The translations under genes and the position numbers were made by a program. The notes beneath the pieces were generated by a model. The model did not search any database, had not been told where the DNA came from, and saw nothing but the letters and a program-made list of their open reading frames with translations. Shown here piece after piece: positions 17,971-29,468 of a stretch of 64,000 bases of DNA. Source of the stretch: Mycosarcoma maydis (taxonomy: Eukaryota; Basidiomycota; Ustilaginomycetes; Ustilaginales); NCBI RefSeq assembly GCF_000328475.2, contig NC_026486.1:248001-312000 (forward strand), given 5' to 3'. Positions within the stretch are counted from its first letter, which is position 1. The number at the start of each line of letters is the position of its first letter.

Positions 17971-19690
17971 CCCAATTCGACTCGCTTTGTGGAGATATAC
18001 AAGCCCGAGCCGCCCCCAGTTGCTGTACTCGGGAAGGAAACCGTACGCGGTGTCGGTTCGACATGACGATGGCGCACGACCTAGTCGCCTTTCTCAGCTG
18101 CACGACGAGCGATATGGGTAGCCAAGGTGTGCATCCGCTATCCATGCGCGATCTGATCTGCATTTCAAGGGGTCGAGAGGGGGCGCGTCTCACAGCATGA
18201 CTAAAAGAGCGGAGAGCTTAGCGGAGGAAGCCAGAAGAAGCCGAACCCGAATTAGTCCGTGGTCTCCTTCAGGGTTATGTGCAGCGTACCGAGGAGTCTT
18301 TTCGAGGAGATTAGGAGCAGATAGAGCGACGTTGTCGGCAATACCGGTCTTCTCACTCTAATCAGATATGCTCAAATTGACAACGTAAGGAAGTGAACCA
18401 AGGAGCAACTAAGTACACGCGTGATTGAGATAGATCGAGGACAAAGCCGCAGTCACAGACACGAGACTCTGTTGATCGAATCCAGGGAAGCCAAATCTGC
18501 TTAGCTAACCATCAATCGTGAATAAGCTCAGTTATATGTACTTACTTACCTTCAATCGTGAAACACGATTAACTTATCTCGCCGGAGCGAATTCACGATT
18601 CACGATTCTTCAGCATCTTTCACGCTTCGTGCATGATGTTCCTTTCCGTGTTCAGGGACATTCACAATTTTAGCGGTGCGCTCTGCGCTCTAACACCATC
18701 GTGCAAAGTCCACAGCGTCACGAGTCGTGAGCCACGAGTTGCAGGGTCCTTCACGCTTCGTGCTTTGTGTTTGATGCAGAGTCACGTGCCGACGCCAGTC
18801 AATTAGTGCGCGGCGTATCCTCTGTCAAGTGGATCGTTTCGGCGTGACCAGCAAGCGCACTGGCGACCGTCATCGGGTCACGCCGTCTGCCTCTGTGGTC
18901 TGGAAGAACATTGATGCGACTGTACTGAACTTGCGCTAGACCTGCGTTCAAGCAGTCAGCGCCAACCCCACGCTTGTGAACGACAGGCACTCAAGCATGC
19001 TGCAAAATCGAACCGGTGCGCAAGTCCAGAAACAGAATCTTGAATCGATCCGTGTGGACCAAATCAAATTTGCACAACGCGCGCCGCCTCTAGAGTCCTC
19101 CTCAAGGATCGCCAAGCTTGTCCTCGACGCGTCTGATCGACCGTTGTACCAGACCTTTCATCTCAATTTCACATCATTCCAAAGTCCCAAGCACACACTG
19201 AGAAACGAGCAAGCGCGAGAAAGGGGGATAACCATTAATACAGAGAAACAAAGAGGCAGGCAGCGGAAAAGGGCTACTCGCACGCATGCATCACAGGCGA
19301 GCCATAGCAGAGCGATTGCAGCCACTGACACCAGCCTGCACCAATCATCGTGAAGGGAGGAAGTGACAGTGGAAAGCCGACCAGATGCGCAGAGTATGAG
19401 CAGCAAACATGACAGGAGAAACAAAAGAGAAGACGAGCCAGTGTTGTACAACGGGGGAAAGAAGCAGCCTAAGCCGGAACCTAAACTAGCGGCAAGGGGG
19501 ACATCGCGCGATTGCCTCCCCTTCATGCCCATCTCTCTGCTCTGAGAGAAAGGAAATGAGATCGGACGACGCAAGATGACCATCAAAGTACAGTGCTAGA
19601 AAGAGAGACGACAGCCAAGGGAGCCGGAAGCCAAACGCGCAACGACGAGAAAGGTATCAAGGACAGCAACAGCAACAATCGATTGCTACT
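17971..19690. other. Gene-free intergenic region between MLH3 and histone H1
   Basis: 1.7 kb between the MLH3 start and the histone H1 stop, both on the minus strand. It holds the MLH3 promoter and scattered CACGATT / AATCGTG copies (notably 18590-18606) and 'ttcacgcttcgtgc' words. The ORFs here are short and show no coding character. Confidence 0.55.
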
Positions 19691-21263
19691 TTATGCCTTC
19701 TTGGCGGGGGCGGCCTTCTTAGCCGCAGGCTTGGCAACCTTAGGTTGGGTGGGAGCAAGAGGTTTGCGGGCAGGAGCGTCAGCCTAGAGGTTCGTGAGAC
19801 GGACGAGACAGGGGTGTAGGTGCGATCAGCATCGGAGCGCAGTGCAACGGGTGATATTGATCAAATAGCGTGGAATGCGTGATGCGATGATCGTGATGAT
19901 CGCGATCTCGATCGACGCAAAATAGCAATGCAAAGGAGGAGGAGGACCTCCCAGGCGATGCAGCAGACGCGTCCATGTGCAGTCCACGCTGTGTCATCTC
20001 CCACTCTTGAGATCCAAACCGGACGCGCCTCGTCACGTGAGACCACGCTAGCCTCCTTGGGACGACGGTAGAGGCAACGGGCGCGAGCACCGGCTAGGGA
20101 CACTCTTCATGCAGCTCGAAAGCTGACGACAGACGCTGCGAGACTTACCTTCTTGGCAGCAGGCTTCTTGGCCTTGGTGGTCGTTGACGAAGCGACCTTC
20201 TTGGCAGCGGGCTTCTTAGCGGCGGTCTAAAGAGACGAACAATAGAAGAGCAGTATACACACGCGAGCAAGAGAAGGTCAGCGACTGGTCTCGAGGTAGT
20301 CTACGTTCCCATCGGCAATGATGGCAACTAGAACAGAAGGTGATGGAAGGATGCGAGTGGGTCGTGCGCAGCCTCAGTCAGAGAACCGACTTGAAGCGCA
20401 GCACGCGTCGCGGCCAACCTGGCGAAAATCAGAATTTTATTTTTGGTGGCCCCTCTCGCATCCATCCACTTTGTAGCAGCGATGGCGACGATAAGGACGA
20501 CTTACCTTCTTGGCAGCGGGCTTCTTGGCAGCGGCAGGCTTCTTAGCAGCAACCTTCTTGGCAGCAGGCTTCTTGGCGACGGCGGCGGTGGTGGTGATGG
20601 GGGTGGTGGCGGGCTTCTTCTCGACCTTGGCCTTGGGGGCGAGCTTGACCTTGCCCGAAGGTCCCTTGGGAAGGACAAAGGTCTTCTTCTGGGCGCCACG
20701 GGTGATGGCCTGGTTGACACGGGTGTTGAAGGTGGCCTCGGAGCCCTTGGCAGTTTCGGGGTGGTGAGACTGGATGTACTTTTTGATGGTTGCACGACCA
20801 ATGCCAGCACGGGCCTCGGCGGGATGGGCAAGGATGGCCTCCTTGATCATGGCCTGTAGAAACGCGACGCGACGCGATGGACACAACGACAGACAAGCGA
20901 ATGTGGCAATGACAAGATGAGCATCAGAGAGAGTCAGAGAGCTGTTGCGCGACTGAGGCATCAAAAGCGAGCGACAAGCAGTGTGCCATTCAAGCAACTT
21001 GATTTTATTTTTGCAAACACGATCAGCAAAGACGCGCGCGTGTCGATTGTTCATCCATCCAAAATAGATGATCGATGGATCGCGACGACGAAACTTGGTG
21101 CAACGCGCTGGGCATGCGCATACACTCGTGTTCAACGTGTACTAGGCCGATCGTATCAAGCTCGACCAATTACTGGTGGGTAACTTACCTCGTAGGAGAC
21201 GCTGGAACCAGCGGCCTTCTTGGTGGCGGCCTTCTTGGCGGCGGGCTTGGCGGCGGCAGACAT
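19691..21263 (-). CDS. hho1: Linker histone H1, four exons
   Basis: The spliced CDS is exon 1 21263-21189, exon 2 20853-20506, exon 3 20226-20149 and exon 4 19783-19691, giving 197 residues. All introns (335, 279 and 365 nt) are phase 0 with GTAAG donors and AG acceptors. Exon 1 encodes a short Ala/Lys head (MSAAAKPAAKKAATKK) up to SVSYE. Exon 2 holds the winged-helix globular domain (AMIKEAILAHPAEARAGIG, IKKYIQSHHPE, FNTRVNQAITRGAQKKTFVL), then GPSGKVKLAPK. The rest is the Lys/Ala/Pro tail, with PAAKK repeats. H1 binds linker DNA at the nucleosome. Exons 2 and 3 both end in PAAKK before a GTAAG, so the 78-nt exon 3 is a frame-neutral cassette that could be skipped. A long pyrimidine/purine-biased leader lies upstream (21270-21440). 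Confidence 0.93.
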
Positions 21264-22376
21264 TGTTGGAATGGTTGTTGGCGACGGTGTCGAAGAGGAA
21301 ATGTTGGTGAAGAAAGGGATGCTGGTTGAAAGACAAAGGGCCTTGTTGATGGTGTGGTTGAACAGAGATGGTGGTGGAGGAAAGGAAAGAAGAGAGCGAG
21401 GAGAGGGGAAGGGAAAAGGGAATAAGAGGGAGAAGGTGGGATGCTTATTGGGGGACAGGGACAGACATGGCCGGAGCTGCTCCACTATCCCAGAATTATG
21501 ATTGCTTCGGCCGCGATTTCGTTCAAGGTCGGCATGAGAATGATGAAGCGCCCGCCCAATGGCTGGCTGGGGCTGGAACGGAAAGGAGAAGGGATTAGCT
21601 GCAGCTGGCAAAGCACACACAACTCTTAACTGCACAGTGACAATGCCACAAGACTCACAACTGGGAGAAGCGGAGAAACGGGCAGCGCACAAAACAGGCG
21701 CGTCGTCGCCGCCAAAAAGAAGAGGAAAAGCGTAAAATGGCGGTCTGCTTGCACATTCACGACTGGCTGTGTTGGGAATTTCTGGGTCTTACTCTTGTGT
21801 CGCGCTCTCCTCTCGCGTCCTCGTTGTCCTCCTCATCCCCCTCGTTCTGCGCGTGTCATCCTCGAGCTGTTGTGCTGTACCACCTCTGTGACCATCTCCA
21901 CGCCATGTTTGGTTCGTCTACCCTTTTCTCTGCAGCCTCTAGACTCTTGGACCTCTTAATCGCGTCGACAAAGCGTCTAGTGCTTGTCGAGGCTCTCTCG
22001 ACGGCTTATGTCATGCAATCACGAATCCTTTCCTTGGCTTGTCTTGAACGCACCATGAGACGCGAGATTTAATTCGAACGCGCTCGGCACTCTTTGCATG
22101 TGCTGGTGTCTACTCGTCTGGTCATAAAGATTGCAGCGCCATCCCCGCTCGCAGGAAGCAACAGCAAGCTTGTTGTGCTCGACTCCAAGCTGCCGCGGAT
22201 GAGCATGTGCTGTGCCTAGTGCGAGCACCATGTAGTGCGGGCAGGTGGCCATACCTATGGGTTGCTTCAAGATCAAGGCAAAGGACTGCGCTTTGCAGCA
22301 GGCGCAATGGACCCGTTGCAATGGAACGAGGAAATCCCAACGTGGCTTGGACATCTGCTCGCTCGCTGGCTCTCTC

Positions 22377-22467
<91 letters not shown>
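22377..22467. repeat. (CTTG)n tetranucleotide microsatellite
   Basis: About 22-23 uninterrupted copies of CTTG. The period of four makes every frame open on both strands (Leu-Ala-Cys-Leu or Ala-Ser-Lys-Gln), which explains the several overlapping ORFs at this place. Confidence 0.95.
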
Positions 22468-24199
22468 GACTGAAAGAGTCGCCGTCGTCCCTTTTTTTGG
22501 GATAGGAACACCGTACCGTTGCGATCAATCGCAGCACTGCCCGTCATTTCCACTTGACTTGCGCAGCTTTCCCTCGTCCAAGCGTGCTTCTCCGCCTTTC
22601 CGAGACTGCTTCTTGGTTGACCATACCGGTCGATCGCTCTGCTCCTCAGCCGGAAATTTTGTCTTTCACGCCACCGCTCCTGGCACGGCACATGAGTTGT
22701 CTCAACGCTATAGCGCCACACATTCTTGTCTGTCTAGTCGCTTGACAAGCTCAACTTATATAGACGATATGTCTTACATAATTGACCAACATTCACGAGA
22801 GAGGCGGATAGAAGGGAGAGAAAGAGAGAGAGGGAGAGAGAGGTAAACACTTGGCCCGTCTTGTCCGCTTGAATTGCGACGCGGCTCGGTGCTCAGAGTC
22901 ATGCTTGCGCTAAAACCTGGATGTCCTATTTTTCGTAGATACGTGCAGCTTGTCAAAATCGCGCTGGATGCTGGTCCAAATCATCTCCTGCGCCTTTGCT
23001 CCCAGTTTAGACATCTTTCATATGGGCTAGAGGTACTTTGCTCCAGATAATCAAAGAGAACTGCTTTCGAAGTCTCTATTGATGTATCAGTGGTGTTGTT
23101 TGGAGCAGAATTGGACGAATAATTGCTCAGCAAAGACGGAGCTCTGGCGCGGTTTGGTATGTGGGACATCTGGCCAAAGGTGTCAGTCACGAGTGTATCT
23201 CGACCTCGGCAAAAGAAATCAACGAGAGCGGCGAGGGCCCTGAAGATAAAACGATCACCCAGGTTGAAAATCGAGGTCGAACACGAACACCAACACGAAC
23301 ACCAACACGGAAAACAGGGGCGATTCTGTGTTAGCTCGCTCGCTCGCTCGCTCTACTCGGCTTCACCCGTTAATGCACGTTCGCGGTAACGCAGGTTACG
23401 GGATCAAGATCTCCTTTCTCTGCCTGGCTGTTCATGCTGTGGCCACGCTCTCACTGCTGCTAAATGGACATTCGATACCCTGGATCTGGGATCTGCTCAC
23501 AGTATTCTCGATCGTGGCAGTACACATTACATGGAGACAATTGACAGTGATGCGTTCTTGTCGATCCGGTACAGCCTACTGAGATTACAGAAGGAAATCA
23601 CGAATCGCTGGCGAAAACTCCGTGCGACGAGAAAAATTGCGTGTCAAGAATTCACGATTGTTGATACCAAGAAAAACTCCGTGCCACACCAAAATTGATC
23701 TCAAGTCTGGCTGACGTCGTTTCGTCGTTTTCGTCGTGTCTGGGAGAACGAAGTTTTATTAGCTCAACTTGGTGTCAACCGGTCTGCCCTATCCAGCTTA
23801 TCATCGAGCGCAACCCTGAAGATCATTCACGATTGCTTGGCTTCCTCGAGAGAAGCCTGGCATATGTCGTATGGCAGATTGAATGCCGCGCGTTCCATCT
23901 TGCGCATCGAGATGGAAACCATCGTTTTCATCCGATCTGTTTGACAAGAGTCAGAATCGGGCTAGTTAGCCGCAATCACAACCTCGGCCCAGCCACACTC
24001 ACGACTCCATTCATCGTCAATCGTTCGCGTTGGGTGTTCTTTGTGATCCTTGCATCTACACCGCGAGAGCAAGCTCCTCTTCCTGTTCTTTGCATTCGAC
24101 GTGACTGATGCATCATCACCGTGCAGCGTCATCGTTCCGCCAGATGCGTTACTGCCGAGTGTTGACGATGTGGCAGCCTGTCAGCTCACGGCTGATCGC

Positions 24200-24200
<1 letters not shown>

Positions 24201-24238
<38 letters not shown>

Positions 24239-24243
24239 GCCGC
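24201..24243. repeat. (CTG)n / (CCG) trinucleotide tract
   Basis: Around eleven CTG copies followed by GCCGCCGCC. On the plus strand it can encode poly-Leu or poly-Ala. It lies just upstream of the 39-bp minisatellite and shares an open frame with it. Confidence 0.9.
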
Positions 24244-24320
24244 CACCACTCGCATTCGTGATTCGTTTGCCTCGAGCTGCTTGGCGAGCTCACACCTCAC
24301 TCACGAACGAAGGCCGTCGG

Positions 24321-24520
24321 GTGATGGCACGTAGTTTTCTTTTGATCCTGCCAAAACTCCGTGTGGTGACACGTAATTTTCTTTTGATCCTGCGGAAACG
24401 CGTGGTGGCACGTAATTTCCTTTTGATCCTGCGGAAACGCGTGGTGGCACGTAATTTCTTTTTGATCCTGCGGAAACGCGTGATGGCACGTAATTTCCGT
24501 TTGATCCTGCGCAAACTAGT
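24321..24520. repeat. 39-bp minisatellite, about five copies
   Basis: The word TTTGATCC recurs at 24341, 24383, 24422, 24461 and 24500, giving steps of 42, 39, 39 and 39 bp. Both values are multiples of three. Copies differ at a few positions. Diverged fragments sharing AAAACTCCGTG occur upstream at about 23628 and 23675, so the repeat once extended over a wider area or was copied locally. Confidence 0.9.
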
Positions 24521-24628
24521 CCGAAAGGGGTCGACCATTCACCATTCACGATTCACAGATTGATTCTTCAACTTGGTCAGGAGAGATGGTGTTGCAGAGG
24601 TCTAACATTGTTTTCTCTTCATGGTGCA

Positions 24629-24694
24629 CCTCGTGCCTCGTGCCTCGTGACATGCACATCAGAAATCGTGAATCACGAATCACGAATCACGAAT
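24629..24694. repeat. Two adjoining 7-bp arrays (CCTCGTG x3; AATCACG x4)
   Basis: Three copies of CCTCGTG at 24629-24649 are followed 15 bp later by AATCGTG then AATCACG heptamers at 24664-24694. Two heptamer types thus sit side by side. Confidence 0.8.
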
Positions 24695-25242
24695 ACGGGC
24701 AAAACAAAAAAGAACTGCAGCACCTAGGATTCCCGCGTGGTCCCCCACCGCAGTACTGACTAGGCGACGACTTGCTTGACTGCGCAGATCGGACGGGATG
24801 CGGTATTTTCAAGTCTCTATGGCCGCAGATGTATACCAAAACATGGATTGATCCTATAGTTCTTTATCTCAAGATCTTTCACGGCGACACGCTTAGAAAG
24901 GACAAGACGCTTGCGTTTTTCCAGTCTCGGACATCAATCATGAATGCGCAAGAAGACTCCGGGGCGCGGCAGAGTCCAACACAGACCATCATCAATTTGC
25001 AAACGTGTACGTACAATCGCACCTCTTTCGATCTCAACGTATTCGTGCAAGCCGCGTACACGAAGTACACGACATACACCTCTCACGCCTCACCCTTCTT
25101 GAACGAGGTGCAATCGCATCGGTGACGATCAGCTACCCGCTTCGTTGTACCGACGCCAGTATCAGCTAGGCGGAGCCACAGCAATCACTAGGAACATTTT
25201 GCAGGTAGACGTTGCGGGCGCCAGCTTTGCGTAGTTGCCAAG

Positions 25243-26731
25243 ATGACATCGCTCATCGCCATCGTCGATCTCAAGGGCAAATCGCTGATTCAGCGTTCGT
25301 ATCGCGATGACATCTCGCCGTCCGCTGTCGAGAAGTTCCTCCCACTGCTGCTCGATCTGGAAGAAGAAGCGGGCGGTAGCTCCGTCAGCCCATGCTTCTC
25401 TTCCGAGGGTGTCAACTACATGTTCATCCGTCACAATAACCTTTATCTCGTCGCGCTCTCGCGGCGCAACTCGAACGCAGCTGAAGTGCTCATCTTCCTG
25501 CACAAGCTCGCCTCGGTGCTCGAGGAATACTTTAAGGAACTCGAAGAGGAATCGATCCGTGACAACTTTGTAATCATCTACGAGCTGCTCGACGAGATGA
25601 TGGATTTCGGCTATCCTCAAACCACCGAATCCAAGATCTTGCAGGAGTACATCACGCAGGAATCGCACAAGCTCGAGGTGCAGGTGAGACCGCCCATGGC
25701 AGTAACGAATGCGGTCTCTTGGCGCTCAGAGGGCATTCGGTATCGCAAGAACGAGGTATTTCTGGATGTGGTCGAATCGGTCAACCTGCTGGTCAGTGCA
25801 AATGGAAACGTAGTTAGGAGCGAGATCCTGGGTGCGATCAAGATGAAGTGTTACCTGTCCGGGATGCCCGAACTGCGATTGGGGTTGAACGACAAGGTGA
25901 TGTTCGAGAACACGGGCAGGGCTGCTCGGGGTAAATCGATCGAGATGGAGGATGTCAAGTTCCACCAGTGCGTGCGTCTCTCAAGATTCGAAAACGATCG
26001 AACCATCTCGTTCATTCCGCCGGATGGCGAGTTTGAGCTGATGAGCTATCGACTCAGCACGCAGGTGAAACCGCTCATCTGGGCAGAGGCCATCATCGAA
26101 CGTCACGAGGGTAGCCGGATAGAGTTTATGGTCAAAGTCAAGGCTCAGTTCAAGAGAAGGTCGACGGCCAACAATGTCGAGATTCACATTCCTGTTCCGG
26201 ACGACGCCGATACACCCAAGTTCAGAGTAAGTTGTCCTCGTACGCGTTTGCAGAGCAGCTGCTGTCTGGCACGTTTTCTGACGCTTTGCTTCTTGGTTTC
26301 GTTTGCATCCCATAGGCGGCAATTGGATCCGTGGTCTACGCCCCGGAAAAGTCGGCCATGGTCTGGAAAATCAAACAGCTCGGTGGCGGCAAAGAATTCC
26401 TGATGCGCGCTCACTTTGGCCTGCCGAGCGTCAAGAGCGAGGACACGGTCGACCGACGCACGCCGATTAGCATCAAGTTTGAGATTCCTTACTTCACCGT
26501 CTCGGGCATCCAGGTGCGATACCTCAAGATTGTCGAGAAATCCGGCTATCAGGCTCTACGTAAGTTGCTTTCGCTCGAAAATCCTCTTCGCAAAGCAGAG
26601 TGGCGCGCTGACGCTTATGTTTTTGGTGCATTTGCACAGCTTGGGTTCGATACATTACGCAACACGGAGAATACGACCTTCGTACGCAGAGCGAAAAGCC
26701 GTCGGCGAGATTGGCTCCCTTTTCCGCCTGA
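25243..26731 (+). CDS. apm1: AP-1 clathrin adaptor complex, mu subunit (three exons)
   Basis: Exons 25243-26226, 26316-26559 and 26640-26731 give 439 residues. The introns are 89 and 80 nt with GTAAGT donors and CATAG / CACAG acceptors; frames join perfectly. The N-terminal longin-like domain starts MTSLIAIVDLKGKSLIQRSY. The mu homology domain follows the trunk (SEGIRYRKNEVFLDVVESVN at about 163, LSGMPELRLGLNDKVMFE). After splicing, TPKFR joins AAIGSVVYAPEKSAMVWKIK, then FLMRAHFGLPSV, PISIKFEIPYFTVSGIQVRYLKI, and finally GYQAL joins PWVRYITQHGEYDLRT. This final block is the mu1 signature. AP-1 sorts cargo between the trans-Golgi network and endosomes by binding YxxPhi signals. Length matches the family (about 430-440). 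It converges on the next gene. Confidence 0.96.
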
Positions 26732-26955
26732 GGCTCCGAGCTGGTTGCTTCGGTCTTGGGTCTTTGCTGTTATGTTTACCATCCACGCTGCCGAGAAAGC
26801 ACATCATCCCCATCGATTCTGTTGTGCAGAGTCTAGTCCATCTGCGATTCCGCACAACGTTGACATACACACAAACCTGCAGAGGGCTAAAGGCATTAAA
26901 CAATTGCACGATACATGAGAGCTAAGCGATATTACAGCGTGAGTTGCTCTTCTGC

Positions 26956-27483
26956 TCAAAGTGTAGGAGCGTCGAGATCGATGTCTTGCAGATCGCCCTT
27001 GCCCTTGAAGGATTGCAAGATGTTGGCCTGGTCGTTTAGAATCTTTCTGTCGGTCTGTATGCCGATCTTGGCCAAGTCTCTCCAGCGGTGGAAATCGTCT
27101 GGGTTCCTCTTGTCACCGTGTGCCTTGTCGGCGTATTCCCAGTGACCTTTGCTAAAGTTGAGCATCGTGGTGATTTTTTGGTTCTGGATATCGTACACGA
27201 GCGAGCATGTGGTGCCTGTTTCTTCGAGCCAGTTGCATTGCCATAGTTCGCCGGGGCGGATGCATTGGTAGTCGGCAGTTTGGTAGTTCAGACGTCCTGC
27301 CATTGGTCCGCCGTGGATGGCGTAGACGATGCGGTTGTCCGAACGGAACCACATTTCATAGCGCCATTTCTCGGGTGCGCCAGTTTCCGGATTCTCGGCA
27401 TCGTAGTCGTACAGCAGGTGAACATTTTCAATGTCCGCCTCAAAGGCGGCACGTACAGAGGCGTCGTTGCGTGGCCAAAGCAT
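26956..27483 (-). CDS. Phenolic acid decarboxylase (PadC-type, calycin-like)
   Basis: 175 residues from the ATG at 27483 (MLWPRNDASVRAAF). The family decarboxylates p-coumaric and ferulic acid to 4-vinylphenols without a cofactor. By alignment from memory with Bacillus PadC, the four active-site residues are all present: Tyr25 and Tyr27 in LLYDYD, Arg64 in MAGR, and Glu87 in NWLEETGT. Also conserved are WRYEMWFRSDNRIVYAIHGG (residues 40-59) and the strand after GTT. Length is close to bacterial enzymes (about 160-180). The substrates come from plant cell walls and lignin precursors, which suits a plant-associated smut. No signal peptide is visible, so it should be cytosolic. The family is chiefly bacterial with scattered fungal members, which suggests an old transfer. 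It is intronless. Confidence 0.88.
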   Translation of the reverse strand: MLWPRNDASVRAAFEADIENVHLLYDYDAENPETGAPEKWRYEMWFRSDNRIVYAIHGGPMAGRLNYQTADYQCIRPGELWQCNWLEETGTTCSLVYDIQNQKITTMLNFSKGHWEYADKAHGDKRNPDDFHRWRDLAKIGIQTDRKILNDQANILQSFKGKGDLQDIDLDAPTL

Positions 27484-28382
27484 TGCGAATGAGTCTCTGA
27501 GTTTGTTCAAGCGGGCGGGTTGGAGGGATGTGGCGATGGGAACGCAAGATCAGGCCTATTTATCGATGTCAAGAAGCCAAGGCGACAGTAACCAAAGACT
27601 TGCACGTATCTCAACGGACAGACGACTGAGGATGCCTTGTCGAAGCACAGACATGCGCCGACTGACAAAGATCATCAAAAATGACGGCAGTCTGAGACCG
27701 GCTCGGCAATCTGACACCTTCTGTCATCTTTCCAAATGAAGTTAGTTGTTGCAACTTGCGTCGGAAACACACATGTAGCTTTCAACAAGGTCAGAGACAC
27801 AGTGTGTAGGAAAGCGAGCTACGACACTGCAGCTACGAGCAGCGAGCATTTCAGATGCCGGATGATGCAGACGAGACACACAGCTGAAAAGGAAGGTGTT
27901 GCGTCATGCTGCACGGTCTGCAACCCACATGCACTGCTCAGACGCACGAGTCGTCAGCACTTGTGGGGGAACATCCGATTGACTCGTACGGCAAGTACAA
28001 CATGTCGCGTTTGGCACATGTCATCAAAAGGATCGATTCAAGTTTCGAACTTTGCAATGTTGGACGTAAGCACAAAGCCGCATGCATCTCCGACCAATCA
28101 CGTATCATAGGTCGATGATGACGCTGCGAATCATAGGTCGGCGATGACGCTGCGTTGATAAGTATGGCCGCGGCTCGGAGATTAAGCTTGCAAATCGAAT
28201 TAGCCCGATTGGTGCCCGATCGAAGTTTGGAATCTTGCAACCGAAGCGACTGCATGATAAGCGTGAGTCTGCGTGGTTGAGTAACCGACACACACTCGTT
28301 GACTTGGACACGACTCGACTTGTTGCACCACATCTTGCGCGCCGTCAACACTTGAATCGCTGTTATCGCCGTTTTGGTGAGG
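27484..28382. other. Divergent promoter region between the decarboxylase and CFD1
   Basis: 900 bp shared by two outward-facing genes. A TATA-like GATAAATA occurs on the minus strand around 27556-27563. A direct duplication of about 26 bp (ATCATAGGTCG... followed by GATGACGCTGCG) lies at 28104-28156. No coding sequence is supportable here. Confidence 0.5.
28104..28156. repeat. 26-bp direct duplication
   Basis: Two adjacent near-identical copies beginning ATCATAGGTCG and ending GATGACGCTGCG, differing at one or two bases. They lie about 230 bp upstream of the CFD1 start codon. Confidence 0.75.
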
Positions 28383-29468
28383 ATGAGCGCATCGAGCTCC
28401 GCCATCTCGCCGTCGGCATCGCACCTGGGTGCCGACCCGAAGATCGTGCGACGACTTTCTTCGGTTTCGCACATCATCCTTGTGCTGTCGGGCAAAGGTG
28501 GAGTGGGTAAATCGTCGGTTTCGGCGCAGCTGGCGCTTTCGCTGTCGTCTTCTGCATCACCGAGCGATCGCTCACGGATGGCGCGCGTGGGGATCCTCGA
28601 TATTGATCTCACGGGACCTTCGATTCCACGTATGCTGGGACTCGGTGGTGCGTCTGTAAAGCAGTCGACAGATGGGTGGGTTCCGGTATACACAGACGCA
28701 TCTCAACATCTGGCCGTCATGTCGGTCGGGTTCCTGTTGCGATCCAAGAACGACTCGGTGGTTTGGCGTGGACCTAAAAAGAACGCGATGATCAAGCAGT
28801 TCTTGGGAGACGTCAGATGGGGCACGCTCGACTACCTGATCATCGACACTCCGCCAGGTACGTCGGACGAACATATCAGCATTCTCGAGTATCTGCGAAC
28901 ATTCGAGCCAGCAGCTGTCATGGTTACAACGCCGCAGGCTGTGTCGTTAGCCGATAACTTGAGGAGTCTCGATTTTTGCCGCAAGACCAGTCTGCCCGTT
29001 CTAGGGTTGATCGAGAACATGTCTGGGTACATATGTCCGCATTGCAACGACTGTACCAACGTCTGGGGCAAGGGTGGTGGTGAAGCGCTGGCCAAGAGAG
29101 AAGGCTTACGCTTTTTGGGTAGGATTCCCATCGATCCCGGACTGGTGAGGGTATTGGACGATGCAAAGGACGACGCGCACGTCGAACTGCAGAAGCAACT
29201 CCACCAAACAAGTCTCAACGACAACGTGCTCAAGGCGATCGACCAACCGCTTACGCCTCACTCGCAATCAGCTGCGGCACAACTACCGAACTCGGGCGAT
29301 ACAGAGTCGCTTACGCCCGCCGGAACCATGCTCTCCAGAACAACAATTCAGAGGTACAAGAACAGCCTCACTTTCCCCATCTTCCAAGAAATCACCGACC
29401 AGATCCGCGATCTAGCCACAAAACACAAGCTCCACCCACAATCCTCCGTCCTCACAACAGCACTCTAG
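28383..29468 (+). CDS. CFD1: Cytosolic Fe-S cluster assembly factor CFD1 (NUBP2-type Mrp/NBP35 ATPase)
   Basis: 361 residues from the first ATG ([18 protein letters not shown]). CFD1 forms a scaffold with NBP35 that assembles [4Fe-4S] clusters for cytosolic and nuclear proteins such as DNA polymerases. Visible features are the deviant Walker A KGGVGKSS (about residue 42), [30 protein letters not shown], the Walker B-like [14 protein letters not shown] (about 155), [10 protein letters not shown], and the cluster-ligating CPHC motif in [13 protein letters not shown] (about 221-227). The N-terminal four-Cys extension typical of NBP35 is absent, which points to CFD1. A roughly 50-residue insertion ([15 protein letters not shown] and following) precedes the last helix. 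There are no introns. Confidence 0.95.
   Translation: MSASSSAISPSASHLGADPKIVRRLSSVSHIILVLSGKGGVGKSSVSAQLALSLSSSASPSDRSRMARVGILDIDLTGPSIPRMLGLGGASVKQSTDGWVPVYTDASQHLAVMSVGFLLRSKNDSVVWRGPKKNAMIKQFLGDVRWGTLDYLIIDTPPGTSDEHISILEYLRTFEPAAVMVTTPQAVSLADNLRSLDFCRKTSLPVLGLIENMSGYICPHCNDCTNVWGKGGGEALAKREGLRFLGRIPIDPGLVRVLDDAKDDAHVELQKQLHQTSLNDNVLKAIDQPLTPHSQSAAAQLPNSGDTESLTPAGTMLSRTTIQRYKNSLTFPIFQEITDQIRDLATKHKLHPQSSVLTTAL

Larger units (their letters stand above)
21264..25242. other. 4-kb repeat-rich region without a supported gene
   Basis: It separates histone H1 from the AP-1 mu gene. It contains the GA/CT-rich H1 leader, a (CTTG)n microsatellite (22377-22467), a GA-rich run (22797-22842), a (CTG)n tract (24201-24243), a 39-bp minisatellite (24321-24520) and heptamer arrays near 24629 and 24664. 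Many ORFs here are products of repeats. No conserved protein was recognised on either strand. Confidence 0.55.

Noticed and set aside
18799..19353. Small ORFs between MLH3 and H1
   Set aside because: No coding character; they contain repeat words and lie across likely UTR sequence.
19784..21188. snoRNA genes inside the long histone H1 introns
   Set aside because: I looked for box C (RUGAUGA) with box D (CUGA), and for H/ACA ends, on the sense strand. Only weak, unpaired matches were seen. A snoRNA covariance search would be decisive.
22122..22846. Overlapping ORFs rich in Ala-Ser-Lys-Gln or Leu-Ala-Cys-Leu
   Set aside because: They are translations of the (CTTG)n microsatellite, whose period of four keeps all frames open.
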